NCBI GenBank assembly: GCA_029879945.1
Contig: JAOUPJ010000237.1
Coordinates: 1 to 5,747 of the forward strand
Origin: Gammaproteobacteria bacterium
GTDB lineage: Bacteria; Pseudomonadota; Gammaproteobacteria; S012-40
Length of the DNA: 5,747 nt
Direction: 5' to 3'
In this document: piece by piece, positions 1 through 5,747 of the stretch
How the letters are laid out: each line of letters starts with the position of its first letter
Numbering within the stretch: the first letter of the stretch is position 1
The notes under the pieces: model-generated
What the model saw: only the letters and a program-made list of their open reading frames with translations
Told to the model about the DNA's origin: nothing
Database searches by the model: none
Program-made: the position numbers and the translations under genes

Positions 1-61
1 CCGACCTATTCTTTGTTTATTAATTTATGTTCCCGAATGAATGCCATAGGCGGAGGAGAAT

Positions 62-2338
62 TTATTCTTCGCCTTCTTCCTCTTCCACATGCAGGGCTTC
101 AATACGATCGAAGGTCTGGAATCCTCTAGGCAGCTTTGATCCACGCTTACCTCGTTCACCGATGTATTCATCCAGTTCTGCGCCGGCAAGCGTCTTGGAC
201 TTATTGCCCGAGTGGATGACCAATTCTGAATCATCGTACAATACGAACACCGCCTTGACCCGTGGCGTATCCGCCTTCCCTTTACCTGTGGGTAAATTGA
301 TGAGCTTGATGCCTTTGCCCTTGGTCATTTCCATCAGCTCTGCGGTTGGAAGCAGCAAGAGGTGGCCGTCATCGGTGGCCATGGCCAACCACTGACTTTC
401 ACTGTCTTCAATCCATTGCGGTGTGAGCGCGGTGTTTCCTTTCGGTACAGAGACAATCCCTTTACCCGCACGGTTTCGGGTCAGCATTTCCTGATAGCGC
501 ACCATAAAACCATATCCGGCATCGGAACCCACGAAGAACAGGTCTCCTTCATCTCCGGTCAAAACGCCCCTGAAGGTGGCACCCGGCGGTGGCTTGAGTT
601 TGCTTGTAAGGGGATCACCATAGCCACGGGCCGACGGGAGGTTGTGGGCACCCAAGCAGTAAGTCCGCCCTGTTGAATCCATAAATACGGCCTGTTGATT
701 GGTCTTGGTGTATTCAAAATCCATGTAACGATCGCCAGGCTTATAACTCAGACTCAAGGGGTCCACGTCATAGCCCTTACCCGCGCGCACAAATCCCTTT
801 TCCGATAGCACGATGGTGATAGGCTCGGCCGGGACCAGATTGGTGGGATCGATAGCCTGCGCCGCATCACGCTGTACGATGCGGGAACGACGCTTATCGC
901 CAAACTCCTCGACCACTTCTTCAATTTCTTTCTTGATGAGGCTGATCATTCGTTTTTTAGACTTGAGTGTTTTGTCGATCTCGTCCCGTTCTAGCGTCAA
1001 CTCATCCTGCTCACCGCGAATTTTCATTTCTTCCAGCTTGGCCAAGTGACGCAGTTTCAATTCCAGTATGGCTTCTGCCTGCCTGTCGCTGATCTTGAAT
1101 TGTTTCATCAACACCGGTTTAGGCTCGTCCTCGGTACGAATAATCTTGATGACTTTATCAATGTTAAGAAAGGCGATGTGCAGGCCTTCCAAGATGTGTA
1201 AGCGATCAAGTATTTTGTCGAGACGAGTTTGCAAACGACGTCTGACTGTTTCTGTTCGAAACGACAACCAGTCGACAAGAATCGCTTTAAGATCACGCAC
1301 GCCCGGTTTACCGTCCGTGCCGATCATATTGAGATTGACGCGATAGCTACGCTCCAGATCCGTCGTGGCGAACAGGTGGTTCATGAGTTCTTCCACGTTG
1401 ACGTTTTTGCTACGAGGCGTAATCACCAATCGAGTCGGATTTTCGTGGTCTGATTCGTCTCGCAAGTCTTCCACCATAGGTAACTTCTTGGCGTTCATCT
1501 GCGCGGCGATCTGCTCCAGAATTTTGCCACCCGAAGTCTGATAAGGCAGAGCAGTAATGATGATATCTTCATCGTCGATCTCGTACTTGGCCCGCATGCG
1601 CACACTGCCATGGCCAGTCTTATAGATAGCCGTCAATTCCTGCTTGGACGAAATGATTTCTGCATCGGTGGGATAGTCGGGCCCTTTGATATGCTTGGTC
1701 AACTGGCCCAGTGTGGCGTCTGGATTATCCAGTAACTCAATACAGGCCTTGGCCACTTCAGTAAGATTATGGGGCGGTATATCAGTAGCCATGCCCACAG
1801 CGATACCCGTGGTGCCATTTAACAATACCACCGGAATTTTTGCCGGTAGTATGCGTGGTTCATCCATGGTGCCATCAAAGTTGGCCACCCAATCCACGGT
1901 GCCCAGTTTAACTTCCGCCAGCAAAACCTGGGCAAACTTGGTAAGACGCGCCTCGGTATACCGCATCGCAGCAAAGGATTTGGGATCGTCTTCTGAACCC
2001 CAGTTACCTTGTCCATCCACCAAGGGATAGCGATAGGAAAAGGGTTGCGCCATGAGTACCATGGCCTCATAACAGGCCGAGTCACCATGGGGATGGTATT
2101 TACCAATCACGTCGCCTACCGTGCGCGCCGACTTTTTGTGTTTGGAATTGGCGTGCAATGCCAATTCGGACATGGCAAAAATAATCCGGCGTTGTACCGG
2201 TTTGAGACCGTCCCCCACATTGGGCAGGGCACGATCGAGAATGACATACATGGAGTAGTCCAGATAAGACTTTTCCGTAAAAGTATGCAGTGGGAGGCGT
2301 TCGAATCCCTGATCTGAAAAATCGGTTGGCTTACCCAT
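62..2338 (-). CDS. parC: DNA topoisomerase IV subunit A (ParC)
   Basis: ParC is the DNA-breaking and rejoining subunit of topoisomerase IV, which in the cytoplasm unlinks replicated chromosomes and removes positive supercoils using ATP hydrolysed by ParE. The 758-residue product is close to the 752 of E. coli. The winged-helix breakage domain includes GKYHPHGDSACYEAMV at 79-94 and AMRYTEARL at 124-132, where Tyr127 is the expected catalytic tyrosine and Arg126 its neighbour. The hinge and coiled-coil part contains AILELKLRHLAKLEEMKI (423-440) and a charged helix to about 480. The C-terminal beta-pinwheel (about 505-745) reads like ParC (SDAGYGF, KGKGIKLINLP, GERGKRGSKLPRGF) and lacks the GyrA box, so GyrA is unlikely. 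The tail is acidic (EEEEGEE). The ATG start is supported by AGAGGAA ending about 5 bases upstream (2344-2350). It follows parE by 15 bases, so the two are probably cotranscribed. The frame is intact. Confidence 0.97.
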   Translation of the reverse strand: MGKPTDFSDQGFERLPLHTFTEKSYLDYSMYVILDRALPNVGDGLKPVQRRIIFAMSELALHANSKHKKSARTVGDVIGKYHPHGDSACYEAMVLMAQPFSYRYPLVDGQGNWGSEDDPKSFAAMRYTEARLTKFAQVLLAEVKLGTVDWVANFDGTMDEPRILPAKIPVVLLNGTTGIAVGMATDIPPHNLTEVAKACIELLDNPDATLGQLTKHIKGPDYPTDAEIISSKQELTAIYKTGHGSVRMRAKYEIDDEDIIITALPYQTSGGKILEQIAAQMNAKKLPMVEDLRDESDHENPTRLVITPRSKNVNVEELMNHLFATTDLERSYRVNLNMIGTDGKPGVRDLKAILVDWLSFRTETVRRRLQTRLDKILDRLHILEGLHIAFLNIDKVIKIIRTEDEPKPVLMKQFKISDRQAEAILELKLRHLAKLEEMKIRGEQDELTLERDEIDKTLKSKKRMISLIKKEIEEVVEEFGDKRRSRIVQRDAAQAIDPTNLVPAEPITIVLSEKGFVRAGKGYDVDPLSLSYKPGDRYMDFEYTKTNQQAVFMDSTGRTYCLGAHNLPSARGYGDPLTSKLKPPPGATFRGVLTGDEGDLFFVGSDAGYGFMVRYQEMLTRNRAGKGIVSVPKGNTALTPQWIEDSESQWLAMATDDGHLLLLPTAELMEMTKGKGIKLINLPTGKGKADTPRVKAVFVLYDDSELVIHSGNKSKTLAGAELDEYIGERGKRGSKLPRGFQTFDRIEALHVEEEEGEE

Positions 2339-2353
2339 AACGGTTCCTCTGAA

Positions 2354-4240
2354 TTATATGTCTGCCAGGTTGCCCTTGGACTCTAACCACTTCTTACGAT
2401 CTGCTGCGCGTTTCTTGGCGAGTAACATATCAAGCATGCTATTGGTTTCATCGCCCGGTTCGATGTAGAGCTGCACCAGCCTGCGTGTGTCCGGGTCCAT
2501 GGTGGTTTCTCTCAATTGCAAAGGATTCATCTCACCCAATCCCTTAAAACGGGTCACCGAGGGTTTGCCTTTGATCTTCTCTGCAACAATGCGATCCAGC
2601 ACACCTTGCTTTTCATTGTCATCCAACGCGTAGTAGATATTCTTACCCACATCGATGCGGTAGAGAGGTGGCATGGCAATAAAGACATGCCCCGCCGCAA
2701 CGAGCGGACGAAAGTGTCGAACGAACAAGGCACATAACAAGGTTGCGATATGGGCACCATCCGAGTCGGCATCCGCGAGTACACAGACCTTTCCATAACG
2801 CAGGCCACGCAGATCATCGGAACCCGGATCAACACCCACGGCCACAGAGATATCGTGCACCTCTTGTGAGGCCAATACCTGCTGTGACTCCACTTCCCAG
2901 GTATTGAGGATCTTACCGCGCAGCGGCATGACCGCCTGGAATTGTCTGTCGCGGGCCTGTTTGGCCGAACCGCCGGCCGAGTCCCCTTCCACCAAAAACA
3001 GTTCGGTACGACCGGAATCCTGTGAGGAACAATCTGCCAATTTCCCCGGTAGTGCCGGTCCGCTGGTGACCTTCTTGCGCACCACTTTTTTGGCCGCTTT
3101 CATGCGTTTTTGCGCATTGCTGATAGCGATCTCAGCAATCTTTTCCCCGTCCGCTGAATTCTCACCTAACCAGATGAGAAAGGCGTCTTTTACCACGCCG
3201 GAAACGAAAGGGGCGCATTCACGGGAAGACAAACGATCCTTGGTCTGCCCGGAAAATTGTGGGTCTTCCAATTTCACCGATAGGATATAGGCGCAGCGTT
3301 CCCACACGTCTTCGGGTGAAAGTTTCACGCCTTTGGGCAATAAATTCTTCAGCTCACAGAATTCACGGATAGCCTCGGTGAGCCCAGTACGCAGTCCATT
3401 GACATGCGTGCCCCCCTGAGGAGTAGGAACCAGATTTACATAGGACTCGGTCAGCAGTTCACCCCCGTCCGGCACCCAGCTCACGGCCCAGTCCACTTGC
3501 TCTGATTCGCCTTTCAGATTTTCACAAAAAGGATCACTGGGTACGAGTGTCGCGCCAGCCATTTCCCCTTTGAGGTAATCGACCAGCCCATCTTCGTAAT
3601 ACCACTCTTCCGAGATATTTTCTTTTTCGGCAAAGAAACGAATCTTCAGTCCAGGACATAGTACGGCTTTGGCGCGTAACACGTGTTTTAAACGTGTCAC
3701 AGAAAATTTATTGGAGTCGAAGTATTTGGGATTGGGTAAAAAACGCAAGCGGGTGCCCGTTGCATTTTTTTCGGTGCTACCCACTTCTTTGAGTTTGGAT
3801 TTCTTTTTTCCATCGGCAAAGTTCATATAGTATTCTTTGCCACCGCGGCGTACCCAGACTTCCAGTTCCTTGGAAAGGGCATTAACCACCGACACACCCA
3901 CGCCATGCAGTCCACCCGAGAACTGGTAGTTCTTGTTGGAGAACTTTCCCCCGGCATGCAGACGCGTCAGGATGACCTCTAATCCGGGCACCTTTTCTTT
4001 GGGGTGCATATCGATGGGCATGCCGCGACCATCGTCGCGTACTTCCAGCGATTCGTTTTTGTAGAGCACAACCTCAATGGTGGATGCATGACCGGCGATG
4101 GCCTCATCCACTGAGTTGTCTATCACTTCCTGCGCGAGATGATTGGGTCGCGTCGTGTCGGTATACATACCGGGACGCTTTTTAACCGGCTCCAGCCCGG
4201 TTAAAACCTCTATATCCGAGGCACTATAGTCTTTCGCCAT
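2354..4240 (-). CDS. parE: DNA topoisomerase IV subunit B (ParE)
   Basis: ParE is the ATPase subunit of topoisomerase IV; it binds ATP, dimerises as the entry gate and supplies the metal-binding TOPRIM domain that works with the ParC tyrosine. The product has 628 residues (E. coli 630), without the large C-terminal insertion of gammaproteobacterial GyrB, which favours ParE. The GHKL ATPase domain shows EVIDNSVDEA (38-47, with Glu38 and Asn42), DDGRGMP (69-75) and GGLHGVGVSVVNALS (109-123). The transducer domain has PTPQGGTHVNG (272-282) and QTKDRLSS (332-339), with Lys334 the expected ATP-contacting lysine. TOPRIM follows with EGDSAGGSAKQARD (418-431) and DADSDGAH (490-497), whose acidic residues bind magnesium. 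The C-terminal FKGLGEMNP motif is at 565-573. The ATG start has AAGGA five bases upstream (4246-4250). It is first gene of a parE-parC pair, behind a probable promoter and downstream of the rubrerythrin terminator. No defect is seen. Confidence 0.97.
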   Translation of the reverse strand: MAKDYSASDIEVLTGLEPVKKRPGMYTDTTRPNHLAQEVIDNSVDEAIAGHASTIEVVLYKNESLEVRDDGRGMPIDMHPKEKVPGLEVILTRLHAGGKFSNKNYQFSGGLHGVGVSVVNALSKELEVWVRRGGKEYYMNFADGKKKSKLKEVGSTEKNATGTRLRFLPNPKYFDSNKFSVTRLKHVLRAKAVLCPGLKIRFFAEKENISEEWYYEDGLVDYLKGEMAGATLVPSDPFCENLKGESEQVDWAVSWVPDGGELLTESYVNLVPTPQGGTHVNGLRTGLTEAIREFCELKNLLPKGVKLSPEDVWERCAYILSVKLEDPQFSGQTKDRLSSRECAPFVSGVVKDAFLIWLGENSADGEKIAEIAISNAQKRMKAAKKVVRKKVTSGPALPGKLADCSSQDSGRTELFLVEGDSAGGSAKQARDRQFQAVMPLRGKILNTWEVESQQVLASQEVHDISVAVGVDPGSDDLRGLRYGKVCVLADADSDGAHIATLLCALFVRHFRPLVAAGHVFIAMPPLYRIDVGKNIYYALDDNEKQGVLDRIVAEKIKGKPSVTRFKGLGEMNPLQLRETTMDPDTRRLVQLYIEPGDETNSMLDMLLAKKRAADRKKWLESKGNLADI

Positions 4241-4293
4241 TCGTTTCCTTTACATCCGTGGAATTAAACGGGGCTTTGCAGTCCTAACAAGAA

Positions 4294-4302
4294 AATATAG
4301 CA
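4294..4302 (-). promoter_or_regulatory. probable extended -10 promoter for parE-parC
   Basis: On the minus strand the bases read TGC followed by TATATT, matching the extended -10 form TGn-TATAAT with one mismatch in the hexamer. No convincing -35 hexamer lies 16-18 bases upstream, which is typical of extended -10 promoters that do not need one. Transcription would begin near 4287, giving a leader of roughly 47 bases before the parE ATG. Its position between the rubrerythrin terminator and parE is what an independent topoisomerase IV operon would need. This is inferred from motif and position only. Confidence 0.5.
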
Positions 4303-4333
4303 GATGAATAAACCATCATTCGCCTGCCTATAC

Positions 4334-4371
4334 CTATAAAAGACAAGGGCCGGGAAATGCCGGCCCATTGT
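4334..4371 (-). terminator. intrinsic terminator of the rubrerythrin gene
   Basis: A perfect 7-bp inverted repeat, GGGCCGG (4347-4353) with CCGGCCC (4360-4366), encloses a 6-base loop. The stem can be lengthened by pairing ACAA (4343-4346) with TTGT (4368-4371) around one bulged base at 4367. Read on the minus strand, the hairpin begins 22 bases after the rubrerythrin stop codon and is followed by TTGTCTTTTATA, a T-rich run. That is the layout of a rho-independent terminator. On the plus strand the following bases are less T-rich and no plus-strand gene ends here, so minus-strand use is favoured. Confidence 0.8.
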
Positions 4372-4388
4372 TCCTGACATTCAGACCG

Positions 4389-4805
4389 CTAGTCGAGTGT
4401 GTCTAGCGCTTTTTGGAATCGATTGGCGTGAGAACGTTCGGCCTTGGCCAGGGTTTCAAACCAATCTGCAATTTCGTCGAAACCTTCATCCCGCGCGGCC
4501 TTGGCCATGCCTGGATACATATCGGTGTATTCATGGGTTTCGCCGGCTATCGCGGCTTTCAGATTGTCTGCTGTGCCGCCGATAGGCAGACCCGTGGCCG
4601 GATCACCGGTCTCTTCCAGATACTCCAGATGACCATGCGCATGACCCGTTTCACCTTCGGCAGTTGAACGAAAAACCGTCGCCACGTCATTATAGCCTTC
4701 CACGTCGGCCTTGGCGGCGAAATAAAGATAACGACGATTGGCTTGTGATTCGCCAGCAAACGCCGCTTTTAAATTTGCTTCTGTCTTGCTCCCTTTGAGT
4801 GACAT
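4389..4805 (-). CDS. rbr: rubrerythrin family protein, diiron domain only
   Basis: Rubrerythrins are cytoplasmic ferritin-like diiron proteins; the best-known members reduce hydrogen peroxide to water. This one has 138 residues and is a single four-helix domain. The expected ligands are all visible with family spacing: Glu19 (AFAGESQANRRY), Glu52 and His55 (EGETGHAHGH), Glu89 and Glu92 (AIAGETHEY), Glu123 and His126 (KAERSHANRF). The helix pairs are an internal duplication: KAAFAGESQ near 13 and KAAIAGETH near 83. Classical rubrerythrins of about 190 residues carry a C-terminal rubredoxin domain with two CxxC motifs; here there is no cysteine at all, so electrons must come from a separate donor, as in sulerythrin-type proteins. 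The ATG start is backed by GGGAG six bases upstream (4812-4816). It appears monocistronic, with its own promoter and terminator. The family call is strong; peroxidase activity is inferred. Confidence 0.93.
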   Translation of the reverse strand: MSLKGSKTEANLKAAFAGESQANRRYLYFAAKADVEGYNDVATVFRSTAEGETGHAHGHLEYLEETGDPATGLPIGGTADNLKAAIAGETHEYTDMYPGMAKAARDEGFDEIADWFETLAKAERSHANRFQKALDTLD

Positions 4806-4827
4806 TGGGCTCTCCCTCGCAAGTTGA

Positions 4828-4841
4828 TGATTGTTTAATCA
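4828..4841. promoter_or_regulatory. inverted repeat in the rubrerythrin leader, possible operator
   Basis: TGATT and AATCA form perfect 5-base arms around GTTT. The repeat lies between the predicted transcription start (near 4856) and the ribosome binding site (4812-4816), a place where a repressor or RNA fold could act. It resembles an FNR/CRP-type half-site pair, but the TGAT and ATCA cores are six bases apart rather than the four of the FNR consensus, so I do not assign a regulator. Short AT-rich palindromes also occur by chance. Confidence 0.25.
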
Positions 4842-4862
4842 GCCAGTGTGTAGTACTGAAAA

Positions 4863-4891
4863 ACTCTACGGACTTAGTGAAATTTTGTCAA
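4863..4891 (-). promoter_or_regulatory. probable sigma70-type promoter for the rubrerythrin gene
   Basis: On the minus strand a perfect TTGACA (4886-4891) is followed after exactly 17 bases by TAGAGT (4863-4868), which matches the -10 consensus at four of six positions. The -35 hexamer overlaps the TGA stop codon of truD (4888-4890). Transcription would start near 4856, leaving a leader of about 50 bases. No terminator is seen between truD and this gene, so some read-through from truD is also possible. The perfect -35 and ideal spacing make this the best candidate in the gap. Confidence 0.6.
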
Positions 4892-5747
4892 CCGGCACTG
4901 CCCGCACTGGCCATATCCCTGTAGTCTAGCAATTCTCGTAACACGGCGGTGGCAAAAGAACCTGCTCGCAATGTAAACGATAGTTTCAGCTCTTTATGGC
5001 CGATGTTCCAGTCCAAGTCTTCCACCCTCACACGCAATGCCCTTCTTTGTTGTTGCAGGCCTTCTTGTTCCAGTATAGTGACCAAATCGGCCTGTGCGCG
5101 GGCCTCGTCCTGTTCCCTTTGCAAGACAGGTCCCGTGGTCTGCGGCTCGCCCTTGCCCCACAACGGACCGGTGGGGTGGATGTCCTGTTGCTTAAGACGT
5201 GTGGTTAACTGCTCGTCGATCTCGTCTGGTTTAAAGTAGCTGTTGGTTCCGTCCAGATTAAACAGATCGCCCTGCATCGCTTGATTCCATGTGCCCTGTG
5301 TAATGCGCTGGGAAAGGACCCGATTGAACAGAAAGGCACGCCCTGCCGAGAGATAGAGGCCCTTTTTAATTTTGCTGACTTTACGCAAATTGGGTAACTG
5401 GAGGCAGCGGTCTAAGTTTTGACCATTGATACCGAATCGCTGTTCGCCAAAATAATTCGGCACGCCATCGATGGCAAGCCGTTGCAGGCGTACTTCGAGC
5501 TGTGCATGATCGGCAAGCAAGTCACGCACGCAGAGTTGAAATCGATTTTTCTTGTGTGTGCCCCGTTTGAGCTTTTTATCGTGCGCCAGTGTGCGCAGGA
5601 TTTCGATGCCCTGCTCCCTCAAAAGGGGAACTGCGGATTCCGGCAAAGCCCGGGGCAGACTAAACCACTGCCGAGTCACAGCATGCCGGTCTTTGAGACC
5701 GGAATATCCCACCTGTGCCCCCGAACAGCGGGCATATCGAGCCAGTT
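4888..5747 (-). CDS. truD: tRNA pseudouridine(13) synthase TruD, 5' end outside window
   Basis: TruD converts uridine 13 of certain tRNAs (tRNA-Glu in E. coli) to pseudouridine; no cofactor is needed. The frame is open to the window edge. A GTG at 5710-5712 is not the true start, because eleven further in-frame codons (LARYARCSGAQ) precede it and it lies just before the catalytic motif. That motif is GLKDRHAVTRQWFS, whose Asp corresponds to catalytic Asp80 of E. coli and is residue 19 in the window, so about 60 N-terminal residues are missing. Further on are KKNRFQL (the conserved NxF segment), GVPNYFGEQRFG, RAFLFNRVLSQR, and near the C-terminus HKELKLSFTLRAGSFATAVLRELL, all typical of TruD. 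The 285 residues visible plus the missing part give about 345, against 349 in E. coli. The stop is TGA. In many gammaproteobacteria truD is followed by surE; here a rubrerythrin follows. Confidence 0.95.
   Translation of the reverse strand, partial: LARYARCSGAQVGYSGLKDRHAVTRQWFSLPRALPESAVPLLREQGIEILRTLAHDKKLKRGTHKKNRFQLCVRDLLADHAQLEVRLQRLAIDGVPNYFGEQRFGINGQNLDRCLQLPNLRKVSKIKKGLYLSAGRAFLFNRVLSQRITQGTWNQAMQGDLFNLDGTNSYFKPDEIDEQLTTRLKQQDIHPTGPLWGKGEPQTTGPVLQREQDEARAQADLVTILEQEGLQQQRRALRVRVEDLDWNIGHKELKLSFTLRAGSFATAVLRELLDYRDMASAGSAG

Noticed and set aside
1..61. Possible terminator or small gene downstream of parC
   Set aside because: The only hairpin seen is GCC-TAT-GGC (3-bp stem) with no T-run after it. 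A 13-codon minus-strand frame starting at ATGGCA has no ribosome binding site and ends in TAG within the window. The region is AT-rich near its far end but gives no clear promoter.
27..395. Plus-strand open frame of 122 codons opposite parC
   Set aside because: It overlaps parC antisense, resembles no protein I know and is serine-rich as expected for a shadow frame. The same holds for the other plus-strand frames across parC, parE, the rubrerythrin gene and truD.
3679..3701. Inverted and direct repeat ACACGT/ACGTGT inside parE
   Set aside because: It lies in a well-conserved coding stretch, is short, and is explained by codon choice; no mobile-element or regulatory context surrounds it.
4250..4255. 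ATG-TAA start-stop element in the parE leader
   Set aside because: It lies just before the parE ribosome binding site but has no good ribosome binding site of its own, and a six-base pattern like this is common by chance.
4842..4857. CAGT...ACTG inverted repeat as a truD terminator
   Set aside because: The stem is only 4 bp with a 7-base loop and no T-run follows it on the minus strand.
5710..5712. GTG as the start codon of truD
   Set aside because: The frame remains open upstream to the window edge with TruD-like residues, and starting here would remove the N-terminal part that precedes the catalytic Asp motif in this family.
1..5747. Novel system, mobile element, CRISPR array or RNA gene
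   Set aside because: Nearly all bases are explained by four known gene families; the gaps of 61, 15, 148 and 82 bases contain no repeats of array type, tRNA-like folds or insertion-sequence ends that I can see.

Overview
This is an ordinary bacterial chromosomal segment in which all four recognisable genes lie on the minus strand. In transcription order (high to low coordinate) they are truD (5' end outside the window), a short rubrerythrin, parE and parC. The ParE and ParC sequences, including near-identical blocks to the Escherichia coli topoisomerase IV subunits, point to a gammaproteobacterium. Base composition is moderate (about half G+C by eye). A single-domain rubrerythrin beside truD would suit a free-living lineage that handles peroxide or low-oxygen stress, but the sequence does not fix the genus.

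Layout. At 4888-5747 is truD, tRNA pseudouridine-13 synthase, whose reading frame stays open to the window edge. A gap of 82 bases follows, holding a likely sigma70-type promoter for the next gene (its -35 hexamer overlaps the truD stop codon), a small inverted repeat and a good ribosome binding site. At 4389-4805 is a 138-residue rubrerythrin with a complete set of diiron ligands and no rubredoxin domain. It is followed by an intrinsic terminator (about 4334-4371). The rest of that 148-base gap carries a probable extended -10 promoter for the topoisomerase genes. At 2354-4240 is parE, then after only 15 bases parC at 62-2338. The last 61 bases, downstream of parC, hold no gene or convincing terminator.

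How the genes relate. parE and parC form a compact two-gene unit encoding both subunits of topoisomerase IV, the ParC2ParE2 enzyme that decatenates daughter chromosomes. The rubrerythrin appears to be its own transcription unit, bounded by a promoter and a terminator, and truD belongs to whatever lies upstream. There is no functional link between the three units that the sequence supports. I found no mobile element, CRISPR array, RNA gene, frameshift or novel system. The points worth a second look are modest: the domain architecture and private control of the rubrerythrin, the unusual neighbourhood of truD, and the quinolone-sensitive state of the topoisomerase residues.
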